Of a DNA stretch of 36,762 nucleotides, positions 6,708 through 15,519 are shown in pieces. The stretch comes from Candidatus Cloacimonadota bacterium. Its GTDB lineage: Bacteria > Cloacimonadota > Cloacimonadia > Cloacimonadales > WRIO01. The stretch covers positions 1 through 36,762 of the forward strand of contig JAKPKU010000217.1 of the NCBI GenBank assembly GCA_029553545.1, read 5' to 3'. A program made the translations under genes and the position numbers. The notes under the pieces were generated by a model. It ran no database searches, was not told where the DNA came from, and saw only the letters and a list, made by a program, of their open reading frames with translations. The stretch's first letter is position 1. Every line of letters starts with the position of its first letter.

Positions 6708-7844
6708 ATGAAAAAAAAGATTTATTTATCTTCTCCGCATATGTCGGAGGAAGGGTATGAATTAGAATTTGTGCATGAGACATTTGCATCCAATTGGATC
6801 GCACCTCTTGGAGTGAATGTCGATGAATTTGAAAAAGAAATAGCTGCACGTATGCAGATGAAATATGCTGCTGCTTTGTCTTCTGGGACTGCGGCGATAC
6901 ATTTGGCATTGAAATATCTCGGGGTGGGTGAGGGCGATATAGTCTTCTGTCAGAGTTTGACGTTTTCAGCATCAGCGAACCCGATTATTTATCAAAATGC
7001 AAAACCTGTTTTTATTGATAGTGACTGGGCGACCTGGAATATGTGCCCTGAAGCATTGGCGCAAGCATTTGAGAAGTATGAGAAAATGGGCAAACTGCCT
7101 AAAGCGGTGATAGTCGTGCATTTATACGGGATAGCTGCTGATATAGATAAGATTATGGAGATCTGCAATCATTACCATGTGCCCGTCATTGAAGATGCTG
7201 CAGAGAGCTTGGGCACCACTTATAAAGGCAGACCGACAGGCTCTTTTGGTAAATTTGGCATATGTAGTTTTAATGGTAATAAAATCATCACAACATCTGG
7301 AGGCGGCATGTTAGTCTCGGACGATGAAGATGCGATCAAAAAGGTGCGTTTTTGGGCTACACAGAGTAGAGATCAGGCACGACACTATGAGCACTCTGAA
7401 GTTGGATTTAATTATCGTATGTCAAATGTGTTGGCAGGGATAGGCAGAGGGCAATTGAAAGTACTGGATAAAAGAATTGAAAAGAAGACTCAGATTTTTA
7501 ATTACTATAAAAAGCATTTGGCAGAGCTACCAGGTATTGCTTTTATGCCAGAAAATGAGTGGAATGTTCCAAATTACTGGCTCTCCTGCATTACTCTTGA
7601 TAATGGCGGCGTGCTGACCCAAATGGATATTATTCTCGCGCTGGAAAAAGAAAATATCGAAGCACGACCTATCTGGAAACCTATGCACATGCAACCCTTC
7701 TTTAAAAATTGTGACTATGTCGGCAAAAACGTAGCTGAAAAGATATTTGAAATAGGCGTCTGTTTGCCGTCAGATACGAAAATGACCCAAGAGGATATGC
7801 AAAGAGTAGTGGAGACGATCATCTACTCGCAGCATGTGAAGTAA
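6708..7844 (+). CDS. DegT/DnrJ/EryC1/StrS aminotransferase (PglE/LegC-like)
   Basis: 378 residues, a full-length PLP-dependent sugar aminotransferase. The catalytic lysine is in SFNGNKIITTSGGGML (K192) and the PLP-contacting acid in VIEDAAESLG (D163). The SFNGNKIITTSGGGM block is typical of the PglE/LegC branch, which aminates UDP-4-keto-6-deoxy-GlcNAc on the way to bacillosamine- or legionaminic-type sugars. No 4,6-dehydratase or acetyltransferase lies in the window, so the pathway is incomplete here. The GAAAGAGAG leader gives a plausible RBS. It ends the glycan cluster with a strong terminator 40 bp downstream. Its low similarity to the aminotransferase at 542 shows they are not recent duplicates. 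Confidence 0.88.
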   Translation: MKKKIYLSSPHMSEEGYELEFVHETFASNWIAPLGVNVDEFEKEIAARMQMKYAAALSSGTAAIHLALKYLGVGEGDIVFCQSLTFSASANPIIYQNAKPVFIDSDWATWNMCPEALAQAFEKYEKMGKLPKAVIVVHLYGIAADIDKIMEICNHYHVPVIEDAAESLGTTYKGRPTGSFGKFGICSFNGNKIITTSGGGMLVSDDEDAIKKVRFWATQSRDQARHYEHSEVGFNYRMSNVLAGIGRGQLKVLDKRIEKKTQIFNYYKKHLAELPGIAFMPENEWNVPNYWLSCITLDNGGVLTQMDIILALEKENIEARPIWKPMHMQPFFKNCDYVGKNVAEKIFEIGVCLPSDTKMTQEDMQRVVETIIYSQHVK

Positions 7845-7883
7845 GCTCTAACGACTCTTGTAATTCACGAGATACAGTATATT

Positions 7884-7924
7884 AAAGCATTGTAAGCTAA
7901 TCTGCTTATGATGCTTTTTTTTTT
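7884..7924 (+). terminator. Rho-independent terminator after aminotransferase
   Basis: AAAGCATTGTAAGC and GCTTATGATGCTTT form a 14-bp stem with two imperfect pairs and a 6-nt loop, running into ten T residues. It closes the glycan transcription unit. Confidence 0.9.
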
Positions 7925-8310
7925 GCAACACACAACAACACACTTTTTCCGAACATTTTGAACAACACACAGCAACACACTATAACACACGAAGATTTAA
8001 AGCTTTAGACATACGAATGCAATACACACACTGTTCCATATCCTACAAATGCAAACTATACATTTCTTTTTTTAACAACACACGACAATTCACTTCAACG
8101 CACTTTTTCCGAACATATTAAACAACACACTACAACACACTGGAACGCACTTGGGTTTTAAAGTTTTAGATACACGTAAATGATATACAATGGCTACAAA
8201 ACTCAGGCAACGCAATTATACACACTTTCTTTTTTTGAAACACACATTCTGGTCCTCGCTACGCTGCGGGTGAGGAACTTTCATTTTCACGAAAGGTTTT
8301 TTAAAGGTAT
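7925..8310. repeat. Intergenic repeat mosaic
   Basis: Alternating AC-rich runs, one good copy (7991-8073) and one diverged copy (about 8155-8237) of the 80-bp unit, then a TCCTCGCTACGCTGCGGG unit ending in a CTTTC/GAAAG hairpin with six T residues (8278-8302). The order resembles the mosaic at 1800-2055. No gene is seen. Confidence 0.8.
7991..8073. repeat. 80-bp dispersed unit, copy 3
   Basis: GAAGATTTAAAGCTTTAGAC to CATTTCTTTTTTT, differing from copies 1 and 2 at a handful of positions. It is flanked on both sides by AC-rich sequence, as the other copies are. Confidence 0.75.
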
Positions 8311-8409
8311 GTGCTATGGATAACTACGACCAGGCAAACGTAGGTACAATCTATCTTAGTTGTACCAAATTAAGACTGCAAAAAATCCTTATAAAAAACA
8401 AAAATCATC

Positions 8410-8502
8410 CCTAAACCCGCTCTTAGTAGGCATCTGCTGATTTAGATGAAAATAGTTTTCGGAAAACTCCATTTTGTAAGCCCTATATATATAGAAGGTG
8501 GT
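8410..8502 (+). repeat. ~155-bp dispersed repeat, copy A, first half
   Basis: CTAAACCCGCTCTTAGTAGG to GCCCTATATATATAGAAGG aligns with the first half of the copies at 20860-21015 (same strand) and 36465-36620 (opposite strand). The second half reappears about 330 bp further on, so this copy is split. Confidence 0.8.
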
Positions 8503-8833
8503 GCATGGAAAGTTCAAACAACATGTAAAATTACAGCTTGAAATTGCCTCATTTTCCTATGAAAGAAGATACAATAAACACAAAAATGCCTATTATCAAA
8601 TCTGTTTTCCCTCTCTTTTCATTCATTATCTATTCAGTCTTGTATATGATTATTTATCAAAGATATATCTTAGCGACCCCCCTTACATTCCCCTTGCTAT
8701 CTTGGAGAATTAAAGGGATTATTATTGGAATCTAAAGGGAATGTAACGGAGATTAATTATGAATTTATACAATAAAGAAAAACATCTGTTTTCTTATAGT
8801 AAAGGTGATTGTTAAATTTGCAATTTGAAAATT

Positions 8834-8926
8834 ATGCAACACCCTCATATAGAAGATGATGTTTTTTAAATGCATAATTTTGCTCTATTCTTTTGTAAGA
8901 TATTTAAGTTAATTTGCAACAACCTC
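8834..8926 (+). repeat. ~155-bp dispersed repeat, copy A, second half
   Basis: ATATAGAAGATGATGTTTTT through CTATTCTTTTGTAAG to TTTGCAACAACCTCC matches the distal half of copies B and C. It is preceded by a duplicated element end (GCAACACCCTC), suggesting insertion into, or tandem rearrangement of, the element. Confidence 0.7.
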
Positions 8927-9342
8927 CAATATGGTGTTTCTCAATCTAATGCTGGGCGGGCTGTGCGCAATATAGCCGAAGCCTCTCACTCACAGCGAAG
9001 CGTGGACCAAAATGTGCATTGCAGTGAGCAAAATTGCTTACTACAAATTATTTCAAATTTATAATTTTTTAACTTGACAAGATTAAACAGAAATGCTAAT
9101 TTGGTAAATGAGATTTGAAGCTCGGGAGGAGTTTTGGAATTTTGTGATTTAAAGTGCTGCTTTGAGATCCAAGGGTTGACGAGTTTATATAAAGACTTAA
9201 GTATAACTATCAGAAGGGTTTGGATTATTAGCTTAAGACTTATATTTAGCTTGCAATGCCATGCTGAAGACAAAGACTGTAAAACTGAGCATTGTGCTTT
9301 CCCTGCTCTTTTACAAAGAAATATCACAATTATCGCTCTTCA

Positions 9343-9714
9343 ATGATATCCGACAATCAAATGATAATGAAATATCAAAACCAAATGATGAGAAACTATA
9401 ACTTCGAAACTATTGTTAAATCGATGAGCAAACGTTTAAATTTTATTCAGAATAGCTTTATAGATAGTAAGAACACTAATAGCATAAAACCTGAATATAC
9501 ATAAAGACGTAATAATCATGATTTTAATCGTAAACTAAACATTCAAAAGTCATTAAGACAAGGGCAAAAGATGAACATTGAGAGCATACTTGATAACTCA
9601 ATAGTAGAAAAAGCACATTCAAAATCGGTTGAGATCATGGAAATGAGAGAGTATCTTCAAGTCAGTAATCAAATATCTTTTGTAAATGAAAAATTGTATA
9701 GAAGGATTGGTTGA
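9343..9714 (+). pseudogene. Interrupted reading frame of unknown function
   Basis: One frame runs from ATG 9343 (MISDNQMIMKYQNQMM...) to a TGA at 9712-9714 with a single TAA at 9502-9504; the part after the stop (RRNNHDFNRKLNIQKSLRQG...) reads in the same frame. The hydrophilic, helix-prone composition looks protein-like. I recognise no family. It may be a decayed gene just upstream of csm1, or a chance frame. Confidence 0.3.
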
Positions 9715-9759
9715 TTTGGTAAAAATTAACTATGAAAAATGGAACAGAAAGGAGGTTCT

Positions 9760-12228
9760 GTGGATAAAGAGAAAATAAGCTTACATGAATTTGTTTTTGC
9801 AGCATTGATGCAAAATATTGGTAAGGTTTTAAAAAGAGCTGAATTGCCGCATGAATCAACGGCTGTAAGCCATGAAGATTATCCTCATGCACCCTGGACA
9901 AATGAATTTTTGGCAAAGAACAAGAACAGTGTGGTATCGGAAGGTATCTGGCAAAGGATTACAAACCTTGCCTCTTTACATTATTCTGATAGTGAAGTGA
10001 ATCCAGAGGATAAGAAATTCCTGATGATGCTAAAAGCAGCAGATCAGATTGCTGCTGACAAAGATGAAAAGTCAAAGCAAGGTAACAAGAACTTGTCTAT
10101 GTATTCAGTATTTCAAGAAATAAGTTTGAAAAGTGATAAAAAAATTAATCATAGTTATGTCTTGCCAATTAAACCGTTATCACCAGAAAACATCAAACCT
10201 GAAAAGATCACGCCTAATTCAAAAGTAAAAGATTACCAAACGCTTTATACAGGTTTTATAACCGAGTATGAGTTACTATCAGAGGAATGGTCGGATCTTA
10301 CTGATTTTCCACGCTTCTTGAGTAGCGTTGACCACTTATTAAAAAAGCACTTTTATTGCGTGCCAAGCAATGTGCAAGAACAATATCCAACAGGATCTTT
10401 ATATCATCACAGCAAAACAACAGCACTAATTGCAGCGACTCTTTATGAGAAATACCATGAACACGAAGGCGAGCTCAGCTTGGAAGATATTAAAAAATCT
10501 ACAGGATATTTACTCATTGGTGGAGACCTGAGCGGAATCCAAAACTATTTATACGATTTAAACCCAGAAAACTCAAAATATAGCGCAAAGCTTCTGAGAG
10601 CACGTTCATTCAAAATAAAAGCACTATCAGATATGCTAATTTTTAAAATCATCAATGAATGTGGGCTTTGTCAACAAAATATCCTCATTAATGCTGGTGG
10701 GAAATTTATCCTATTAGCACCATATTCAGATGATATTAATGAAAAACTAAAAAAGATTCAGCAAGAAGTAGATGAAGCTTTTTATCACGAGTTCCTTGGT
10801 GCAGTTAGTTTAAACATGGACTGGTCTGTTAATGCCAAATTTATGGATTTAAATCAAGAAAACTTTAAAACAACCCTCAGCGAGTTTTTTGATCAACTTG
10901 AGAAAAGAAAATATACACGTTTTAAGAGCAGGTTGACAAATTCAGAAACTGGCAAATGGAATACAACTTCTTTTATCGTCAACAATGAGAAAATTGTTAA
11001 TGACAGCATGTGTAAAATTTGCAATCGGAGACTAAAAAGCCATAATAAAGAGGCATGCCATATTTGCAATAAAGAGATCAACTTGGGAGAAAACTTACCT
11101 AAAAAACAATATATCACTATTGCTATGAATGCTGAAGAACAAGGAAATGTTCAGCTATCTGATATTTCTCTATATTTAGATAGTGAAGAGGGTCTTACAC
11201 CAAGAAAAAATAAGTTTATAAAAGAAGGCATTAACTTTGAAGTATATGCGTATAAGAAAGGCGAAGGAAAAAGATACTTGGCATACCCACTAAAAGCTAC
11301 AGCAGCATATACTCATACAGACAAAGACGGTAGAATTACAGACTTTGAAGTTTTATCTAAGAAAGCAAGCGTAAATTGGGGTGATAAAGGAATAACTGGA
11401 TTACAAGCCAATGCAATAATAAAAGGTGATGTCGATGATTTAGGAGCCATATTCCAAAAAGGACTTGCTAAAGATGACAAGTTGTCATTAGCAAGATATG
11501 TTGCAACTTCATCAATGATGGACTTTTTCTTCTCTGAATACATTCCTTGGCTATTAGAAAATGAATCTGCTCATTTTAACAATGTAAGTATCCCATTTGA
11601 CCCTATTTACACAGTATATACAGGTGGGGATGACTTTTGCCTTGTGGGCCCCTGGCTGAACGTCTTGCTGTTTGCAAAGAGGTTAAGAGATGATTTTGCA
11701 AGCTTTACCTGCAACAATCCGGAAATACATTTCTCTTGTGGTATTGAGCTGCTACACGGAAAATCTCCTGTGAAATATTCTATCGAACAGACAGAAAAAG
11801 CTCTTGGTTTAGCAAAGAAAACACATGACCTAAAATATAAAGAAACATACAAGAATAGCGTATATGTATTTGAAACACTTATTCCGTGGGATGAATACAA
11901 TGACTTTATAAAAGAAGCTGAGACATATTTAAGCTGGTTGCAAGAAAATAATAAAGAAGGTTTTACTACTCAGTTGGCTTATCGCTTATTCAAATACCAG
12001 GAATCTTACATGAAAATAAATTACCGAAAAGAGGGAGAAAAATTTAGCATACGAGATAATTTATATTCAGCTCACATTAATTATGATTTGAATCGTAATG
12101 TTAAAAACAATCCGCTCGTATATAACAGTATAAAAGGATTAACTCAATTTCGCAAAGAAAATAAGATAGATTTTTTTAGGATACTAAAAGCAATACTGCA
12201 CGTTGCTATTTATGCAGATAGAAAATAA
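9760..12228 (+). CDS. csm1: Cas10/Csm1, type III-A large subunit with degenerate HD site
   Basis: Large subunit of the Csm surveillance complex; on target-RNA binding its Palm domain makes cyclic oligoadenylates. The GTG start at 9760 (822 aa) is preferred because AAAGGAGG precedes it by 4 nt; ATG at 9739 (829 aa) has no RBS. The N-terminal HD motif, normally LLHDIGK, reads LMQNIGK (Q18, N19), so metal-dependent ssDNA cleavage is probably lost, although later elements such as SLHYSD and AADQIAADKDE persist. A first palm motif, IGGDLSGIQNYLY, and a zinc knuckle (C418, C421, C433, C436) follow. The cyclase GGDD is intact at 622-625 (YTGGDDFC). It is first in an operon with csm2-csm5; csm2 starts 10 bp downstream. 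Confidence 0.96.
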   Translation: MDKEKISLHEFVFAALMQNIGKVLKRAELPHESTAVSHEDYPHAPWTNEFLAKNKNSVVSEGIWQRITNLASLHYSDSEVNPEDKKFLMMLKAADQIAADKDEKSKQGNKNLSMYSVFQEISLKSDKKINHSYVLPIKPLSPENIKPEKITPNSKVKDYQTLYTGFITEYELLSEEWSDLTDFPRFLSSVDHLLKKHFYCVPSNVQEQYPTGSLYHHSKTTALIAATLYEKYHEHEGELSLEDIKKSTGYLLIGGDLSGIQNYLYDLNPENSKYSAKLLRARSFKIKALSDMLIFKIINECGLCQQNILINAGGKFILLAPYSDDINEKLKKIQQEVDEAFYHEFLGAVSLNMDWSVNAKFMDLNQENFKTTLSEFFDQLEKRKYTRFKSRLTNSETGKWNTTSFIVNNEKIVNDSMCKICNRRLKSHNKEACHICNKEINLGENLPKKQYITIAMNAEEQGNVQLSDISLYLDSEEGLTPRKNKFIKEGINFEVYAYKKGEGKRYLAYPLKATAAYTHTDKDGRITDFEVLSKKASVNWGDKGITGLQANAIIKGDVDDLGAIFQKGLAKDDKLSLARYVATSSMMDFFFSEYIPWLLENESAHFNNVSIPFDPIYTVYTGGDDFCLVGPWLNVLLFAKRLRDDFASFTCNNPEIHFSCGIELLHGKSPVKYSIEQTEKALGLAKKTHDLKYKETYKNSVYVFETLIPWDEYNDFIKEAETYLSWLQENNKEGFTTQLAYRLFKYQESYMKINYRKEGEKFSIRDNLYSAHINYDLNRNVKNNPLVYNSIKGLTQFRKENKIDFFRILKAILHVAIYADRK

Positions 12229-12238
12229 AGGAGGGAAA

Positions 12239-12667
12239 ATGAATCAAAATAGACAAAGCGGAGGACAATGCTCATCTCAAAGACAGGGAGATAGGAAACA
12301 ATGTCCCACTCTAAATGGATTCTTTACAAAAGATGGATTAGTTAACTCATCTTGGATTAGTGAAAAAATTCAAGAATTTGCTGAATTTCTGTCCGCTGAT
12401 CGTAAATTTACAACTACTCAGCTCAGAAATTTTTATCATGAATATTTAAGAATACAAAACATGCCAGCCAAAAAAGAAGAAAAAATAATAATGGTAAAAA
12501 TGATTAAAGCAAAAATAAACTATAAGTCCGATAATGTGCCATATGACTTTATTAAGTTTACTAACAATTTGATTGATGAAATACAAACAAATGAATTATT
12601 CGATAAATATTTCGACAATGCATGTTTGATCATGGAAGCGCTTGTCGCTTATTACCCAAAAAGATAG
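12239..12667 (+). CDS. csm2: Csm2, type III-A small subunit
   Basis: 142 residues from ATG 12239, which follows AAAGGAGGGAAA; the track's longer start at 12203 overlaps csm1 and is unlikely. The helical core includes ISEKIQEFAEFL and the Csm2 hallmark KFTTTQLRNFYHEYLRI. Csm2 multimers line the belly of the Csm filament and contact target RNA. The first ~30 residues are rich in Gln, Ser and Gly (NQNRQSGGQCSSQRQ), a longer disordered lead than is strictly needed. It is 10 bp after csm1 and 8 bp before csm3, clearly co-transcribed. Confidence 0.93.
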   Translation: MNQNRQSGGQCSSQRQGDRKQCPTLNGFFTKDGLVNSSWISEKIQEFAEFLSADRKFTTTQLRNFYHEYLRIQNMPAKKEEKIIMVKMIKAKINYKSDNVPYDFIKFTNNLIDEIQTNELFDKYFDNACLIMEALVAYYPKR

Positions 12668-12675
12668 GAGGAGCA

Positions 12676-13368
12676 ATGTTAGAAAATAGAGTTATAAAAG
12701 GTTATATCTTATTAAAATCTGGCTTACATATTGGTGGTACCGAGGCAGGAATACATATTGGTGGAATTGATAACCCCGTTATAAAAAACCCTTTAACAGG
12801 ATTGCCATATATTCCAGGCTCAAGTCTTAAAGGTAAAATGAGATTCTTATTAGAACATGCTGAAGGCTTAGTCAAATCTGGCAATATACCAAATTACTCA
12901 GAAAATAATGTCGTTGCTAAAGTTTTTGGACATTTAGAGCATGATAAGCATTTAACTAAACCTACAAGGGTTATTTTTAGAGATTCACATATAATAGGAG
13001 CAATGAAAGAATTTAATATAGAAAATATTCTGGTTGAAGATATTGATCGTGATGTTGATGGTATTAGAGAGAAAATGGGTTCTGATTTTGTTGAAGGTAA
13101 AACGGAAGTTGTTATTGATAGACTATCAGGTACTGCTAAGCGCGGTGGGCTAAGACAAATCGAGCGTGTTTCTGCAGGTACAGTTTTCTCTTTTGAGATA
13201 ACTTTACGATCTTTTGAAGACAATGAGAGTGATAAGCATTTTAAGCTATTAAAGAAAGGATTAAAACTTCTAGAAAACGATGCTTTAGGTGGTTCGGGTA
13301 GCCGCGGAAGTGGTAAAGTTAAATTCTTTGGGCTGACTGATAATGATAAAGAATTCTCCTTAGAATAA
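12676..13368 (+). CDS. csm3: Csm3, type III-A backbone RAMP and target-RNA ribonuclease
   Basis: 230 residues from ATG 12676 (RBS AGGAGGAG); the track start at 12622 lies inside csm2. Cas7-family backbone subunit that coats the crRNA spacer and cuts bound target RNA at 6-nt steps. GGIDNPVIKNP holds the presumed catalytic Asp (D32), followed by YIPGSSLKGKMR, the RNA-binding block of Cas7 proteins. GGSGSRGSGKVKF near the C-terminus is the Gly-rich loop. The retained Asp suggests target slicing is active, which would also switch off Cas10 signalling. Confidence 0.96.
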   Translation: MLENRVIKGYILLKSGLHIGGTEAGIHIGGIDNPVIKNPLTGLPYIPGSSLKGKMRFLLEHAEGLVKSGNIPNYSENNVVAKVFGHLEHDKHLTKPTRVIFRDSHIIGAMKEFNIENILVEDIDRDVDGIREKMGSDFVEGKTEVVIDRLSGTAKRGGLRQIERVSAGTVFSFEITLRSFEDNESDKHFKLLKKGLKLLENDALGGSGSRGSGKVKFFGLTDNDKEFSLE

Positions 13369-13378
13369 AGGAGTATAA

Positions 13379-14377
13379 ATGAAGAATTATGAAATCAAAT
13401 GGTTATTAAAATCGCCTCTTTCAACTGAGTTAGAGAGCGATACTATTTTTGGCCATTTTTGTTGGAGCTATAGGTATCTAAAAGGTGAAGAAAAGCTGGT
13501 AGAGTTTTTAGATAAACTGAAGATAAAAGATATTAGCTTTATTGCATCAAATGGTTTCCAGGATAGGATTCTACCAATGCCGAAGCTGCCTTTAGATGCG
13601 AATGCGAGGGCAAGAATAGAAGATGAACTCAAATTTAGTTACGAGGAAAAGAGAAAAGAAATAAAGGCGATGAATACTATAAAATTATCTGATCTGAAGG
13701 ATTATGTAAATGACTTTTCTCTTGAAAAGCTGATTAGCGCTCATTACAAAGGAAAACTAAACCTATTGCCTGATAACAACAAAATGGCAAGCATTATTAC
13801 TCATAATACAATTAATCGACTTACTGGCACTACCTCTGTGGACATGGAAAATTTATTTAAAGAAATTGTTAATTTTTACCCTGACAATACAACTTTTTAC
13901 TCGTGGGTTAAGACTGAATATTTTAACCTAAAGGAAATGCAAGAAGTATTCACAATTATGAGCCAATACGGCTATGGTAAAAACAAGAATATCGGTAAAG
14001 GAAATTTCGATATTGAAGTAAATGAAATAGAGGAGTTGATCGAAACAACTGATAACATCAATGCTTGGGTCTTATTGTCAAACTGTGTACCCGATGAAAA
14101 TGATACAATTAACGTTATGTACAACAGCAAAGTTAAATTTGGGAAACTCGGTGGTAATGCGGCTCTGAAAAATTCACCGTTCAAGCATCCTATATTTATG
14201 TTGACACCAGGAACAGTTTTCTTTTCAAAACAGCAACCACATGGAACAATCTTAGAAAAAGTACACCCATTTGATGACAAGGTTATACAAAATTTATGTG
14301 CTTATACCATTCCAATCACTATTTCTCAAGATCTTATTGAAAAGATAAATACAAGGGAGGACAAACATGAATGTTAA
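13379..14377 (+). CDS. csm4: Csm4, type III-A RAMP capping the crRNA 5' handle
   Basis: 332 residues, Cas5-family RAMP that binds the crRNA 5' tag and anchors Cas10. Visible features are an N-terminal ferredoxin-like strand (YEIKWLLKSPL), the SDTIFGHFCWSYRYL motif typical of Csm4/Cmr3-like proteins, and a Gly/Lys loop, YGYGKNKNIGKGNF. The C-terminal half ends in a second RAMP fold with HPIFMLTPGTVFF. ATG is preceded by AAAGGAG. It overlaps csm5 by 11 bp, so translation is probably coupled. Confidence 0.94.
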   Translation: MKNYEIKWLLKSPLSTELESDTIFGHFCWSYRYLKGEEKLVEFLDKLKIKDISFIASNGFQDRILPMPKLPLDANARARIEDELKFSYEEKRKEIKAMNTIKLSDLKDYVNDFSLEKLISAHYKGKLNLLPDNNKMASIITHNTINRLTGTTSVDMENLFKEIVNFYPDNTTFYSWVKTEYFNLKEMQEVFTIMSQYGYGKNKNIGKGNFDIEVNEIEELIETTDNINAWVLLSNCVPDENDTINVMYNSKVKFGKLGGNAALKNSPFKHPIFMLTPGTVFFSKQQPHGTILEKVHPFDDKVIQNLCAYTIPITISQDLIEKINTREDKHEC

Positions 14378-15452
14378 AAATTATGAAATAAAGCTAAAAG
14401 TACTATCTCCCTTGCATATTGGCTCTGGTGAAACACTTAATCCTTTAAGATATGTTGTAAAAAATAATATCCTTTATTATCTCAATGAAAGCCAATATAT
14501 CAGAGAACTGTTAAAAACACCGAACTCGCACTTAGAACAAGTTGTTAAAACAGATAATATATATAATATTGTTAATTACTTCGTAGATTGTTTTGACGAA
14601 ACAAACACAGATACTTGGCAACATTCTTATAAAGTCGATAACCAATTTCAACAGGCTTTCGATAAAAACTTGAAAAGTCCTGATAATCAAAATAACTTAT
14701 TTGAATTCTATAGAACTGATCTTTTCAAAACACCTGTAATTCCTGGAAGCTCAATCAAAGGATGCTTTAGAACTGTTATGCTATCTGCAATGCAACGAAA
14801 GCTAAAGATTGAAGATGTTATGGAAGTAGTTGGTGATGGTAAAGAAAAACCTAATTCACAAAAAACTGAAGCGAAAATACTGGGCAACCTAAGCGTAAAA
14901 ATTACTGAAAAGGCAGGGAAGAAGCTGACGCAGACAAGTATCGACGTCGCAAAAGACCCTTTTAAGTATATCAAAATATCTGATATTGCAGTAGGAACCA
15001 GTGCTATGACAGTAAAGAAAATCTTTAATAAAAAAAATAACACTGATGAAGGTATTCCGTACTATGCAGAAATGTTGAATAAAGGAGATTTGGTTTACTC
15101 AGGTACTATGTCTATCGACAGTAGATTTGATATAGAAATAGCAAGAATACTTGGCACAGAACCTGTAAATACCTTTGAGTATTTCCTTAAATCAGCAAAA
15201 GAATATTATTCAAGAGTAATAAGAAAAGATCACGATTGGCTCGAAACAATAAAAAAGGTAGATACAATCAGAGAAATAATTTTACGTTTTAGTGAACTTG
15301 GAGGTAAACCTAATGCTGCGATATTTAGGCTTGGTAAAGGGCAGGGTTGTCACTCTTTGGCATTGAAACCTCTAAATCAAAGCCCCCGTTCAAGAAATCT
15401 CGCAGGTTGGGAACCTATAGGTTGGGTTCAGATCGAATTTAATGAAATATAA
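14367..15452 (+). CDS. csm5: Csm5, type III-A RAMP at the crRNA 3' end
   Basis: 361 residues, Cas7-like subunit at the head of the Csm complex, needed in studied systems for crRNA 3' maturation. LSPLHIGSGETLNP near the N-terminus and VIPGSSIKGCFRTVML are the family signature blocks; RLGKGQGCHSLALKP near the C-terminus is the Gly-rich loop. RBS AAGGGAGGA lies inside the end of csm4. It is the last of the complex genes; a hairpin separates it from the CARF-RelE gene. Confidence 0.94.
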   Translation: MNVKNYEIKLKVLSPLHIGSGETLNPLRYVVKNNILYYLNESQYIRELLKTPNSHLEQVVKTDNIYNIVNYFVDCFDETNTDTWQHSYKVDNQFQQAFDKNLKSPDNQNNLFEFYRTDLFKTPVIPGSSIKGCFRTVMLSAMQRKLKIEDVMEVVGDGKEKPNSQKTEAKILGNLSVKITEKAGKKLTQTSIDVAKDPFKYIKISDIAVGTSAMTVKKIFNKKNNTDEGIPYYAEMLNKGDLVYSGTMSIDSRFDIEIARILGTEPVNTFEYFLKSAKEYYSRVIRKDHDWLETIKKVDTIREIILRFSELGGKPNAAIFRLGKGQGCHSLALKPLNQSPRSRNLAGWEPIGWVQIEFNEI

Positions 15453-15470
15453 CAGTTGAAATAATATTAT

Positions 15471-15494
15471 TGCACTGCCTAATAAGGCAGTGCA
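15471..15494 (+). promoter_or_regulatory. Perfect 10-bp hairpin between csm5 and the CARF-RelE gene
   Basis: TGCACTGCCT-AATA-AGGCAGTGCA is a perfect stem with a 4-nt loop in the 67-bp gap after csm5. No T-run follows, so it is not a classic terminator. It could be an RNA-stability or processing element that sets effector dosage relative to the complex, or an operator. It ends just upstream of the next gene's AAAGGAG. Confidence 0.6.
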
Positions 15495-15519
15495 TTATTA
15501 CCCAATACAAAGGAGAAAC

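Larger units (their letters stand above)
8311..9759. other. Gene-poor stretch upstream of the CRISPR operon
   Basis: About 1.45 kb with no intact gene that I can support. It includes the two halves of a dispersed repeat (8410-8502 and 8834-8926), an inverted repeat TTACATTCCCC / AAAGGGAATGTAA (8683-8695 and 8734-8746), a CAGCGAAGCGTGGACC motif near 8992, and an interrupted reading frame (9343-9714). No CRISPR repeat-spacer pattern is present. The csm operon promoter probably lies in this stretch, but I cannot place it with confidence. Confidence 0.6.

Noticed and set aside
8498-8735. Two overlapping small ORFs (71 and 65 aa)
   Set aside because: They overlap in different frames, lie in the split repeat, and have no RBS or recognisable sequence.
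8986-9327. 113-aa minus-strand ORF upstream of csm1
   Set aside because: Cys/Leu-rich low-complexity translation, no RBS seen, and its end lies in a dispersed motif; treated as chance.
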